Of a stretch of DNA of 64,000 nucleotides, positions 1 to 8,358 are shown in pieces. Source of the DNA: Halarcobacter sp. (lineage in GTDB: Bacteria > Campylobacterota > Campylobacteria > Campylobacterales > Arcobacteraceae). The stretch's first letter is position 1, and each line of letters opens with the position of its first letter. Both the position numbers and the translations under genes were made by a program. The DNA is taken from assembly GCF_963676935.1 (NCBI RefSeq), contig NZ_OY781470.1, positions 1,708,680 to 1,772,679 of the forward strand, given 5' to 3'. The notes under the pieces are model-generated. The model did not search any database. It was not told the origin of the DNA and worked only from the letters and a program-made list of their open reading frames with translations.

Positions 1-626
1 TCCCATCTTAACAATAGTTGCACTTTGTCCTACTGTTTCATTTACTCCAAATCCTGCAGCAACTGCATGACCTACGGATTGTAAAGTGTTACCTAACAAA
101 ATACCTATTTCAATATCATTAAATCCTAATAACAATCCAATAAAAGGCAAAATAAAAAGTCCTGCTGTACCTAATAAATTTACAATAGCTATTGCTAAAG
201 CAGATTTTTCTTTATTAAGTTTTACTATATCTTTTGTTGCAGCTATTGCAGCACTTCCACAAACTGCATTTCCTATACCTAAAATTAATCCTAACTTTTT
301 ATCAAAATCTTGTTTTTTTGATACATACAAAGCAAAAAATATTGTAGCAATTAAAGAGATTACAATTATAAGAATCGTATTTGCACCTAATGCATTTAAT
401 ACATTAAAATCTAAATTTATTCCCATTAAAGCAATAGAAAATGAAAGAAGTGACTTTTCAGCAAAAGTTATGCCTGATGCAAATTTTGAAGGTATAGTAA
501 TGCTATTTCCTAAAATAGCTCCTAAAATGATGGCAATGGCAACTGAACCTATAGGTATATAACTTGAAATAACGTTGCAATTCCTGCAACAATCATACAT
601 AACAATAATCCATAAATTTTATTCAT
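1..626 (-). pseudogene. YeiH-type putative sulfate exporter family permease, frameshifted and cut by the window edge
   Basis: Read on the minus strand from an ATG at 626, the first 20 or so codons give a typical hydrophobic first helix (MNKIYGLLLCMIVAGIATLF), then a TAG stop at 551-549. The body of the protein (PIGSVAIAIILGAILGN, then GNAVCGSAAIAATK, then GQSATIVKMG) continues in the neighbouring frame from about position 567 to the window edge without a stop. These are hallmarks of the YeiH/UPF0324 family of inner-membrane proteins. One extra T in the TTT run at 569-567 would restore a single reading frame. The body frame has an upstream ATG at 600, but it gives a Cys-rich, non-hydrophobic N-terminus unlike the family. 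The rest of the gene lies outside the window. A true null allele and a homopolymer sequencing error cannot be told apart here. Confidence 0.72.
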
Positions 627-684
627 GGGCGAATTATATAAAAAAAATTTATAATTAAAGCTTTTATAAATATAAAAAAATCTT

Positions 685-1329
685 TTAGCTCCAGATTTGT
701 AGAGGGGGAGTATTTGCAACAGCTTTTAAAATATTAGCTCTTGAAACTATTCCTTCAAGATTATCATCCTGATCAACAATAGGGATAGCTGTTAAACTAA
801 AATCAACCATAACTTTTGCTACTCTTCTTATATCAGTTATAGGATCAGCTGTAATTACTTCTCCTAAATCAAAACTAGAAAGAGGTCTTCTTAAAGTAGT
901 ATTTACATATTCTAAATCATTTAGTATTGAATTCAAAATATCTTTTTGATTTATCATTGCTATTATCTTATTGTTTTCATTTGTATCTAATATGGGAATT
1001 TGTCGTATATCTTTTTCTTCCATAAGGTTATAAGCTTCTTGAAGAGTATTATCTTGATTTAGTACAATAACATCTTTTGTCATCAAATCTTTTACATGAA
1101 ATATTTGCTCAGAGGTATCAATATTTGCAATATCTCTATAGATTTGAGTAGCTTCATTTACTTTATCATTTTCATAAAGTCTTTTTTTAGGTCTAGTTGA
1201 ATGATCTTTTGGTAGACCTTCATTTACATTATTTCTAACTTTTGCAATTGAATCAACATTTGACAAACTATAAAGATTATCTACTGTACTTCTAAAACTA
1301 AGTCCATTGTTATTATATATTGCAAACAT
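685..1329 (-). CDS. Tandem CBS-domain protein
   Basis: This 214-residue soluble protein has no signal peptide. Two CBS domains fill the C-terminal two thirds. The first covers about residues 78-138 (VKDLMTKDVIVL, then DIRQIPILD, then MINQKDIL). The second covers about 152-210 (ITADPITDIRRVAKVMVDFSLTAIPIVD, in part, then GIVSRANILKAV). CBS pairs usually bind adenosine nucleotides and act as regulatory modules. The N-terminal 75 residues are polar and match nothing I recognise. The gene follows the recombinase-like gene on the same strand with a 23-base gap, so the two are probably co-transcribed. The ligand and partner are unknown. Confidence 0.85.
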   Translation of the reverse strand: MFAIYNNNGLSFRSTVDNLYSLSNVDSIAKVRNNVNEGLPKDHSTRPKKRLYENDKVNEATQIYRDIANIDTSEQIFHVKDLMTKDVIVLNQDNTLQEAYNLMEEKDIRQIPILDTNENNKIIAMINQKDILNSILNDLEYVNTTLRRPLSSFDLGEVITADPITDIRRVAKVMVDFSLTAIPIVDQDDNLEGIVSRANILKAVANTPPLQIWS

Positions 1330-1352
1330 AGCTACTCTTTTTTATTATTGTT

Positions 1353-1994
1353 TCAACTTGCTATATCTAAAGTGTTTGGCAAGTTATGTCTAATATTTCT
1401 TTTCTTAACATAATTATTTAATCCAATATGATTATTATAACCTAAAAGTTTAGCAATTTTTCTAACTGATAATCCTACTGCTAATAATTCTTCAATTTTA
1501 TCTCTTTGTTTATCAAATTTAGATTTTTGTATCGTTCCTTTTGGTTTACCTAAACTTTCACCTTTTAATTTTTTTGCAGTAAGTGCTTCTTTAGTTCTTA
1601 AGCTCATTAAATCTTTTTCTAAATTAACTGTCATAGATATTACACCTAAAATCATTTGGGTTAACATATCTTTATCATCTACTAAATCAAGATTTTGTTT
1701 TACAACAATAATTCTAATTTTATTAGAAAGTAAAAATCTAACAATCTCTAAAATAGTTTCAATTGTTCTTCCAAAAACATTTAAATCATAAACTAAAAGT
1801 GTAGATGAAGATTCACAACTTTTTAGAAAATTCAACATATTTTTTTCATCATCAGGAGTATCTATCTCAATTTCAATCTCTTTATAAACTGAAATATTGT
1901 TAACGCTTTTATAATCAGACAACCCCTTCTTTTGTGTTTTAGTATACGACTCATTGTTATTGTTAACTCTTACAAAACTGAATATTTTAGACAT
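1353..1994 (-). CDS. Serine-recombinase-like (resolvase/invertase) protein lacking the catalytic serine
   Basis: The 213-residue protein follows the resolvase/invertase plan: an N-terminal catalytic fold (about 1-135), a long linker helix (about 105-145) and a C-terminal helix-turn-helix (about 165-205, GLSVRKIAKLLGYNN). In active enzymes the N-terminus reads Y-A-R-V-S with the nucleophilic serine; here it reads F-V-R-V-N. The usual L-D-R-x-G-R active-site segment is L-N-V-F-G-R, keeping only the last arginine. Strand exchange is therefore unlikely, while DNA binding through the HTH may persist. I recall similar 'invertase/recombinase-like' genes in Arcobacter and Campylobacter genomes. It is the first gene of a probable two-gene operon with the CBS protein. 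No inverted recombination sites were found around it, so I read it as a regulator and not as a mobile element. Confidence 0.75.
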   Translation of the reverse strand: MSKIFSFVRVNNNNESYTKTQKKGLSDYKSVNNISVYKEIEIEIDTPDDEKNMLNFLKSCESSSTLLVYDLNVFGRTIETILEIVRFLLSNKIRIIVVKQNLDLVDDKDMLTQMILGVISMTVNLEKDLMSLRTKEALTAKKLKGESLGKPKGTIQKSKFDKQRDKIEELLAVGLSVRKIAKLLGYNNHIGLNNYVKKRNIRHNLPNTLDIAS

Positions 1995-2231
1995 CTTTAT
2001 TCCTTTTACAAAATTATAAATTTATATATAAATATCATACAATATGTAAACTTATATATAGTTTTTTATTATACAAAATGATATACAGTTTCATCTTATA
2101 CTTTTCTTAAGAATTGGTTAAATTTTAAAAAGTTTTATAATTTTTTTATTAATTTTTTTTGGTTTTTGAAAATAAAGGGATTTTTGGCTAATATCTAAAC
2201 CTTAATATAAAAACTAATGAAGGTTTTAAAA

Positions 2232-2786
2232 GTGAAATTAGTTGTAGCTATAACCGGTTCTAGCGGTTCAAAACTTGGAATTAAATTTATACAGAACTTA
2301 CCAGAAAGTATTGAAGTGTTTGCTGTATTTTCAAAAAGTGCAAAAAAAGCTTTAAAACTTGAAGAAGGTATTGATATTACAAAACTTTTTAAAGAGAACG
2401 AAAAAATTCACATATTTAAAGAAAATCAGATTGAAGCTCCTATTTCTTCAGGTTCATTTAAAACTGAAAAGATGATAATATTACCTTGTTCTATGAATAC
2501 TTTGGCAAAATGTTCCGTAGGGATTTCAGATAATCTAATCACAAGAGCTTTTACAGTAATGTTAAAAGAAAAAAGAGAAATAGTACTTGCACCTAGAGAA
2601 ATGCCTTTTTCAACTATTGCACTTGAAAATATGCACAAACTTTCTCAATTAGGAGTAACAATTGCACCTCCTGTTTTAGCATACTATTCAAAACAAAACT
2701 CATTAGAATTAATGGAAGACTTTATGATTGGTAAATGGTACGATTTACTTAAAATTGAGCATAACTTATATGAAAGATGGAAATAA
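2232..2786 (+). CDS. ubiX: Flavin prenyltransferase UbiX
   Basis: This flavoprotein attaches a dimethylallyl group to FMN, making the prenylated cofactor used by UbiD-type decarboxylases (ubiquinone pathway and relatives). The N-terminus MKLVVAITGSSGSKLG is the family's FMN-binding loop; PREMPFS at about residues 118-124 and the C-terminal GKWYDLL region also fit. I chose the GTG at 2232: AAGG at 2220-2223 sits 8 bases upstream, and the protein then begins as other UbiX do. An in-frame ATG at 2217 would add five residues but has no ribosome-binding site. It opens a run of closely packed genes; coaD starts two bases after its stop. Confidence 0.9.
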   Translation: MKLVVAITGSSGSKLGIKFIQNLPESIEVFAVFSKSAKKALKLEEGIDITKLFKENEKIHIFKENQIEAPISSGSFKTEKMIILPCSMNTLAKCSVGISDNLITRAFTVMLKEKREIVLAPREMPFSTIALENMHKLSQLGVTIAPPVLAYYSKQNSLELMEDFMIGKWYDLLKIEHNLYERWK

Positions 2787-2788
2787 AT

Positions 2789-3280
2789 ATGCAGGTTAAT
2801 AATAATACAACAACGTATAGAAAAGCGATATATAGTGGTACTTTTGATCCTATAACCAACGGTCATATGGATATTATTAAAAGAGCTACATATATTTTTG
2901 ATGAAGTGATTATAGCAGTTGCAAAAAGTGAGATGAAAAGCCCTATGTTTTCCCATGAAAAAAGGGTAGCTTTTGCTCAAGCTGCAACAAAAGATATGCA
3001 AAAAGTTAAGGTTATTGGATTTGATACTTTATTAGTTGATTTAGCAAGTGAACTTAAAATAAATACTATTATTAGAGGGCTTAGAGCTGTTTCAGATTTT
3101 GAGTATGAATTACAAATGGGATATGCGAATTCATCAATAAATAAAAAACTTGAAACACTTTATCTTATGCCAACACTAGAAAATGCCTTTGTTTCATCTA
3201 CAATTGTGCGTGAGATAATTCGGTTTAATGGTAAATTTGAGCACTTAGTTCCACAAAAGGTATTAGAATGTATGCAGTAA
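2789..3280 (+). CDS. coaD: Phosphopantetheine adenylyltransferase
   Basis: CoaD transfers an adenylyl group from ATP to 4'-phosphopantetheine, the penultimate step of coenzyme A synthesis. The nucleotidyltransferase signature GTFDPITNGH lies near residues 17-26, and the C-terminal V-S-S-T-I-V-R motif that binds ATP is present. At about 163 residues the length is usual. The ATG at 2789 comes two bases after the ubiX stop with GGAA upstream; an in-frame ATG at 2777 lies inside ubiX and would add four residues. The 3' end overlaps tmk by 13 bases, so translation is probably coupled. Confidence 0.95.
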   Translation: MQVNNNTTTYRKAIYSGTFDPITNGHMDIIKRATYIFDEVIIAVAKSEMKSPMFSHEKRVAFAQAATKDMQKVKVIGFDTLLVDLASELKINTIIRGLRAVSDFEYELQMGYANSSINKKLETLYLMPTLENAFVSSTIVREIIRFNGKFEHLVPQKVLECMQ

Positions 3281-3834
3281 TTGAGGGGATAGATACAGCC
3301 GGAAAATCAACTCAACTTGATATCCTAAAAGTAAACCATCCAGAGGCTATTTTCACCAAAGAACCTGGTGGTACAGAAATAGGTCTTAAATTAAGAGCTA
3401 TGGCTTTAAATGGAGAAGCAAAAAGTAAAGTTGCAGAGATGTTTCTTTTTCTAGCAGATAGAGCAGAACACATCGAAGAGGTTATAAAACCGAATGAATA
3501 TAAGATGGTAATTAGTGATAGAAGTATTATAAGTGGTATAGCTTATGCATCTAATATGCCAATAGAGATAGTAACAACACTAAATCTTATAGCAACATCA
3601 AATACTTTACCATCCCATGTTATCCTATTAGAGTTGTCAAAAGAAGAGTTAACAAAGCGATTAGAAGGTAAAACAAATGATTCTATCGAGTCAAGAGGAA
3701 TTGATTATCTATTGGACATACAAGATAGAATGAAAAGAACAATTAAACAATTAAATTTAAATTATATTTTTATAGATGCTAGTTTAAGCATTGAAGAGAT
3801 TTCAAAAAAGATTGAGGATTTTATTAATGGCTAA
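3268..3834 (+). CDS. tmk: Thymidylate kinase
   Basis: Phosphorylates dTMP to dTDP for DNA synthesis. The P-loop GIDTAGKST is at residues 7-15; the usual glutamate after the first glycine of many Tmk proteins is not at the standard place because this clade carries I-D-T. The DR-S-I-I-S-G motif (about 84-91) matches the substrate-binding DRY/S loop. The length of 188 residues is a little short but normal for Campylobacterota. It overlaps coaD at its 5' end and hisS at its 3' end. Confidence 0.94.
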   Translation: MYAVIEGIDTAGKSTQLDILKVNHPEAIFTKEPGGTEIGLKLRAMALNGEAKSKVAEMFLFLADRAEHIEEVIKPNEYKMVISDRSIISGIAYASNMPIEIVTTLNLIATSNTLPSHVILLELSKEELTKRLEGKTNDSIESRGIDYLLDIQDRMKRTIKQLNLNYIFIDASLSIEEISKKIEDFING

Positions 3835-5044
3835 TATTCAAAGCTTAAGAGGAATGAATGATATATTAGGTGATGATAGTGAGTTATTTACATATTTTGT
3901 AGAAAATGCATCAAGAATTGCAAAAAACTATGGATTTACATATATAGAAACACCTATTTTAGAAGAAACTGCACTTTTTAAAAGATCAGTTGGAGAGAGT
4001 TCAGATATTGTAAATAAAGAGATGTATCAATTTATTGACAAAGGTGAGAATGACGTATGTCTGAGACCTGAAGGAACAGCAGGAGTAGTAAGAAGCTTTG
4101 TTCAAAACAAGTTTGACAGAGCTGGTGGAACTTATAGATGGTACTATTATGGTCCAATGTTTAGATATGAAAGACCTCAAAAAGGAAGATTAAGAGAATT
4201 TCACCAATTTGGTTGTGAAGTATTTGGAGTAAGTTCAGTTTATGAAGATGCAAATATCATTATGATGATAAAAGATATTCTTGATTTTTTCCAAATAGGA
4301 TTTAAATTACAACTAAACTCATTAGGGTGTCCAACATGTATGCCAGTGTATAGAGATAAGCTAGTTAAGTATTTAACAAATATAAAAGAAGAGTTATGTG
4401 AAGACTGTAATAGACGTATTGAAACAAATCCAATAAGAGTTCTTGATTGTAAAATTGAAAACTGTCAAAAACTATTATACAATGCTCCAAAAATCACTAA
4501 TAATTTATGTGAAAAATGTGATACTGATTTTGAAAAGTTAAAAGAGATTTTAGATTTCAATAACATTGAATATGAGATTGATACTAATTTAGTTAGAGGT
4601 TTAGATTACTATTCTCAAACTGCTTTTGAATTTACTTCAAGTGAAATTGGAGCACAAAGTGCAATAGCAGGTGGAGGAAGATATGATAGACTTGTTGAGT
4701 TTTTAGGAGGAAGAGCAACTCCTGGAATAGGTTTTGCAATAGGTATAGAAAGACTTCTAGAACTAGTAAAAATAAAAGAAGAAAAGAAAGATGTAATATA
4801 TTTAGGTGCATTAAATGAAGAGGCTTTAAACACCTTGACCCAAATTGCAACCAAAAAAAGAGATAATACAAAAACTTTTATGGAATATACACCTAGAGGT
4901 TTTGGAAAACACTTTAAACTTGCAGAAAAGTGTAGAGCAACAATTGTTGCATTAGTTGGTGAAAATGAATTAAATGATGGAACTATTTATACAAAAAATA
5001 TTAAAACGCAAGAAGAAAAAACAATCAAATTAGAGGATTTTTAG
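3827..5044 (+). CDS. hisS: Histidyl-tRNA synthetase
   Basis: Charges tRNA-His. Class II motifs are visible: RPEGTAGVVRSF near residue 80, the motif 2 arginine stretch with FRYERPQKGRLREFHQ near 108-123, the histidine-specific LVRGLDYYSQTAFEF near 250, and motif 3 GGGRYD and GIGFAIGIERL near 275-305. The C-terminal anticodon-binding domain follows. The ATG at 3827 is preceded by GAGG at 3814-3817 and begins MANIQSLRGMND, the expected N-terminus; the longer open frame from 3791 only adds a stretch that overlaps tmk. It overlaps tmk by eight bases. Confidence 0.97.
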   Translation: MANIQSLRGMNDILGDDSELFTYFVENASRIAKNYGFTYIETPILEETALFKRSVGESSDIVNKEMYQFIDKGENDVCLRPEGTAGVVRSFVQNKFDRAGGTYRWYYYGPMFRYERPQKGRLREFHQFGCEVFGVSSVYEDANIIMMIKDILDFFQIGFKLQLNSLGCPTCMPVYRDKLVKYLTNIKEELCEDCNRRIETNPIRVLDCKIENCQKLLYNAPKITNNLCEKCDTDFEKLKEILDFNNIEYEIDTNLVRGLDYYSQTAFEFTSSEIGAQSAIAGGGRYDRLVEFLGGRATPGIGFAIGIERLLELVKIKEEKKDVIYLGALNEEALNTLTQIATKKRDNTKTFMEYTPRGFGKHFKLAEKCRATIVALVGENELNDGTIYTKNIKTQEEKTIKLEDF

Positions 5045-5045
5045 A

Positions 5046-6842
5046 TTGGAAAATTATGGTATTGATATCTGGGCTGACGACAATTTTATTATAGAAGATG
5101 GAGTAGTAAAATTAAACTATGCCTCTAAACCTTCTTTAATAAATATGGTAAAAGATATTAGAGAAAAAGATTATAAAGGACCCCTACTTTTTAGGTTTCC
5201 ACACTTAATAGAGAAGCAAATAAACAAACTTTATACTCTATATTCAAATGCTATTAAAGAGTATAATTACAAGGGTAAATTTAATGCTGTTTTCCCTTTA
5301 AAAGTTAACCAACTTCCAAATTTTATATTACCTCTTGTAAAAGCAGGAGAAAAATACAATTATGGTTTAGAAGCAGGAAGTAAAGCTGAGCTTTTCTTAG
5401 CAATGACTTATAATAAGTTTGGTGCACCAATTACAGTAAATGGATTTAAAGATAAAGAGATGATTCATTTAGGTTTTATTGCAAAACAAATGGGGCATGA
5501 TATAACTATTATTATAGAGGGTTTAAATGAACTAGAAACTATACTTGAAGTGGAAAAAGAAACCTCTTTACCAACACCAAATGTTGGTATTAGAGTTAGA
5601 CTTTTCAATTCAGGTGGTGGAGCTTGGGCTAAATCTGGTGGTATTGATGCAAAATTTGGATTAAGTTCTACAGAAATTCTTGAGGCATTTGAGATGCTTG
5701 AAGAGAACAACTTAGCTAATATTCTTACAATGATACATTTTCATATTGGTTCATCAATGGAAACAATTAAACCTTTAAAAAATGCTTTAAAAGAATCTGG
5801 TCATATCTATGCTGAACTTAAAAATCTTGGTGCTGTTAATTTATCTGCAATAAATATTGGTGGAGGATTAGCAGTAGAATATTCTCAATTTCATAGAACG
5901 GCACAATACCATTTACAAGAGTTTGCAAATGATGTAATTTTCACATTAAAAAATATTGCAAAACAAAAAGGTGTAGAGGAACCTGATATTTTTACAGAAT
6001 CAGGAAGATTTATAAGTGCTAGTTCCACTGTACTTATTACTCCTGTATTAGAACTATTTACAGCTGAGTATGATGCAGAACATTTAAGACTTAAAGAAAA
6101 AAATCCACCTTTAATTGAAGAGTTAAGAGATTTATATAATGATATGAATTCAAAAACTGCATTAGAATATATGCATGATAGTATTGACCATTTAGAATCA
6201 TTATTAAAATTATTTGATTTAGGTTATATAGATTTAGAAGACAGAAGTAATGCAGAGATATTAACTAATCTAATAATTAAAAAAGCAATTTGGTTCTTAG
6301 AAGTTGATGATTATAAAGAGTTAAAAAGAATAGATAATAAAATACAAGAAAAATATCTTGTAAACTTTTCAATTTTTCAATCATTACCTGATTTTTGGGG
6401 TATTAAACAAGAGTTTCCTATGATGCCAATTACACATTTAAATAAAAAACCAACAAGAAGTGCTTCCCTTTGGGATATTACTTGTGATAGTGATGGAGAG
6501 ATTGGATTTAATCCAGAAAAACCACTTTATTTACATGATGTAAATTTAAAATTAGAAGAATACTACTTAGGTTTTTTCCATGTTGGAGCATATCAAGATA
6601 TATTAGGTATGAGACATAATCTTTTTTCACATCCAACTGAAATCAATGTAGTTTTTGAAAATGGCAAACTAAAACTTGAAAAAATATTAGAATCTCAGAA
6701 AATTATTGATATTTTAGAAGATATTGATCATGATACTAAAAATATAAAAGAGGTATTAAAAACAAATTTAGATGACAAAACATATAAAATACTAAAAAAA
6801 TATTTACACGATAATAGTTATCTAAAGACAACATGGAGTTAA
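5046..6842 (+). CDS. speA: Biosynthetic arginine decarboxylase
   Basis: A PLP enzyme of the alanine-racemase fold that converts arginine to agmatine, the first step of polyamine synthesis by the agmatine route. The PLP lysine lies in VFPLKVNQ near residue 80. HFHIGSS (about 235) and the INIGGGLAV and ESGR motifs (about 275-325) are the usual cofactor and substrate loops. At 598 residues it is slightly shorter than the E. coli protein. The start is a TTG at 5046 one base after the hisS stop, giving (M)ENYGIDIW, which matches the expected N-terminus. A weak TTG start plus the tight junction suggests translational coupling. Confidence 0.95.
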   Translation: MENYGIDIWADDNFIIEDGVVKLNYASKPSLINMVKDIREKDYKGPLLFRFPHLIEKQINKLYTLYSNAIKEYNYKGKFNAVFPLKVNQLPNFILPLVKAGEKYNYGLEAGSKAELFLAMTYNKFGAPITVNGFKDKEMIHLGFIAKQMGHDITIIIEGLNELETILEVEKETSLPTPNVGIRVRLFNSGGGAWAKSGGIDAKFGLSSTEILEAFEMLEENNLANILTMIHFHIGSSMETIKPLKNALKESGHIYAELKNLGAVNLSAINIGGGLAVEYSQFHRTAQYHLQEFANDVIFTLKNIAKQKGVEEPDIFTESGRFISASSTVLITPVLELFTAEYDAEHLRLKEKNPPLIEELRDLYNDMNSKTALEYMHDSIDHLESLLKLFDLGYIDLEDRSNAEILTNLIIKKAIWFLEVDDYKELKRIDNKIQEKYLVNFSIFQSLPDFWGIKQEFPMMPITHLNKKPTRSASLWDITCDSDGEIGFNPEKPLYLHDVNLKLEEYYLGFFHVGAYQDILGMRHNLFSHPTEINVVFENGKLKLEKILESQKIIDILEDIDHDTKNIKEVLKTNLDDKTYKILKKYLHDNSYLKTTWS

Positions 6843-6844
6843 AT

Positions 6845-7621
6845 ATGAATGATGAGAAAGATTTACATGAAAAGATTAAAGAAAAAATTTTAGAGGAACA
6901 AAAAGAGTTAGGTCTTTGGAAACAGATTAAAGAAGATTTTACAGTACCTAAATTAAATGACCCAGCTTTAGACTCAAGCTTTGAGCTTTTTTTTAACTAT
7001 CCAGGAGTATGGGCAATTATTAACCACAGAATTGCAAATAAACTTTATAATAAAGGTTGGATAAAACTAGCAAGAGCTTTAGTTGGGATTAGTTCATTAT
7101 TTACAAAAACAGATATACATCCAGCAGCAACTATAGGTAGAAGAGTTTTCATTGACCATGCAATTGGAGTAGTAATTGGAGCAACTGCAATTATTGAAGA
7201 TGATGTCTTAATCTATCAAGGTGTAACTCTTGGTGGGGTTAGCTTAGATAAAGGGAAAAGACACCCAACAATCAGAGCAAATTCAGTAATAGGAAGTGGT
7301 GCAAAAGTTTTAGGAAATATTACTATTGGTAAAAATGGTAAAATTGGAGCAAATTCTGTAGTTATTTGTGATGTACCTAAAAACTCAACAGCAGTTGGTG
7401 TTCCAGCAAAAGTGATTAAAAGAGATGATAAAAATGGAAGACTAAACCATAGTGATCTTCCAGATATTAATAAAGAGATGTTTGAATACTTATTAAAAAG
7501 AGTTGCTCTGCTTGAACATGCTGTAAAAGATCATGATGGAATTGATTTAGCTAATGAAGATCATGATTTAGAATGTATTTATAAAAAATTTATTAGTGCA
7601 ATGAACTCTATAGAAAAATAA
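6845..7621 (+). CDS. cysE: Serine O-acetyltransferase
   Basis: Makes O-acetylserine from serine and acetyl-CoA, the committed step of cysteine synthesis. The protein has the helical N-terminal domain followed by a left-handed beta helix of hexapeptide repeats from about residue 95 (IHPAATIGRRVFIDHAIGVV in part, then VTLGGVS, then GAKVLGNITIG), with the conserved active-site histidine in FIDH. The C-terminal tail is longer than in typical short CysE proteins. The ATG at 6845 follows the speA stop by two bases and has GGAG at 6835-6838; an in-frame ATG at 6833 lies inside speA. Its stop shares a base with the start of the TauE gene. Confidence 0.92.
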   Translation: MNDEKDLHEKIKEKILEEQKELGLWKQIKEDFTVPKLNDPALDSSFELFFNYPGVWAIINHRIANKLYNKGWIKLARALVGISSLFTKTDIHPAATIGRRVFIDHAIGVVIGATAIIEDDVLIYQGVTLGGVSLDKGKRHPTIRANSVIGSGAKVLGNITIGKNGKIGANSVVICDVPKNSTAVGVPAKVIKRDDKNGRLNHSDLPDINKEMFEYLLKRVALLEHAVKDHDGIDLANEDHDLECIYKKFISAMNSIEK

Positions 7622-8358
7622 TGACTTTAGAACTGATACTATTTGGATTAACAGCTGGCTTTGTTTCCGGTTTCTTTGGATTAGGAGGAGGTACAGTTTT
7701 AACTCCTATTTTAGTTATTGCAGGATTTGCTATGAAAGAAGCAATTGCAATTTCAATTATGCAAATGGTATTTAGTTCTATATACGGTTCTTTTTTAAAC
7801 TCTAAAAAAGCAAAACATATTTTTAAAGATGGAATAATACTAGGTATTGGTGGCTCTTTAGGTGGACTTTTAAATAGTTTTATCCATTCATTAGTTTCTG
7901 ACATTTTTTTACAATATGTTTTTATTATAATAATTATCTTCTCTATCATTAAAATATTTATATCTCCGGCTGAACATGATCAAGAAGTAAAACATCATAG
8001 TAAATTGGTTTTAATTTTAGTTGGATTTGTTGTTGGTGTGATTGCAATGAGTATTGGCGTGGGAGGAGCAATTATGCTTATACCTATACTAGTAAGTTTT
8101 ATGAAGTATCCTTTAAAATCAGCAACAAGTTTAAGTTTATTTTTTGTTATATTTTCTTCAGTTGCAGGTTTTACTTCTTTAACTATAACTGGACAAATGC
8201 CCTTTCACGAAGGTTTGATTATTGGTTTAGCTTCACTTGTTGGTGTGTTTTTTGGAATAAAAACTAAAAATGCCATAGGAGCTAAAAACTATAAAAAATC
8301 TATACTTATAATGAACCTTATAATTCTATGCACAATGGTTTATAAAACTATATTATAA
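7621..8358 (+). CDS. TauE/SafE family membrane permease (sulfite/organosulfonate-type exporter)
   Basis: The 245-residue protein has about eight hydrophobic helices and the two internally related glycine-rich motifs of the family: GFFGLGGGTVLTP near residues 18-30 and GVIAMSIGVGGAIMLIP near 139-155. Family members move sulfite, sulfoacetate or other small anions. Its ATG overlaps the cysE stop (TAATG), so it is translationally coupled to cysteine synthesis. That fits a sulfur-anion role by context only; the true substrate is not shown. Its 3' end overlaps the convergent aconitase-like gene by six bases. Confidence 0.85.
   Translation: MTLELILFGLTAGFVSGFFGLGGGTVLTPILVIAGFAMKEAIAISIMQMVFSSIYGSFLNSKKAKHIFKDGIILGIGGSLGGLLNSFIHSLVSDIFLQYVFIIIIIFSIIKIFISPAEHDQEVKHHSKLVLILVGFVVGVIAMSIGVGGAIMLIPILVSFMKYPLKSATSLSLFFVIFSSVAGFTSLTITGQMPFHEGLIIGLASLVGVFFGIKTKNAIGAKNYKKSILIMNLIILCTMVYKTIL

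Noticed and set aside
86-562. 158-codon plus-strand open frame
   Set aside because: It is the antisense of the YeiH-type gene; the minus strand carries the family motifs and the plus product is low-complexity.
1353-1994. Invertase gene marking a phase-variable or mobile element
   Set aside because: The catalytic serine is missing and no flanking inverted repeats or target duplications were seen.
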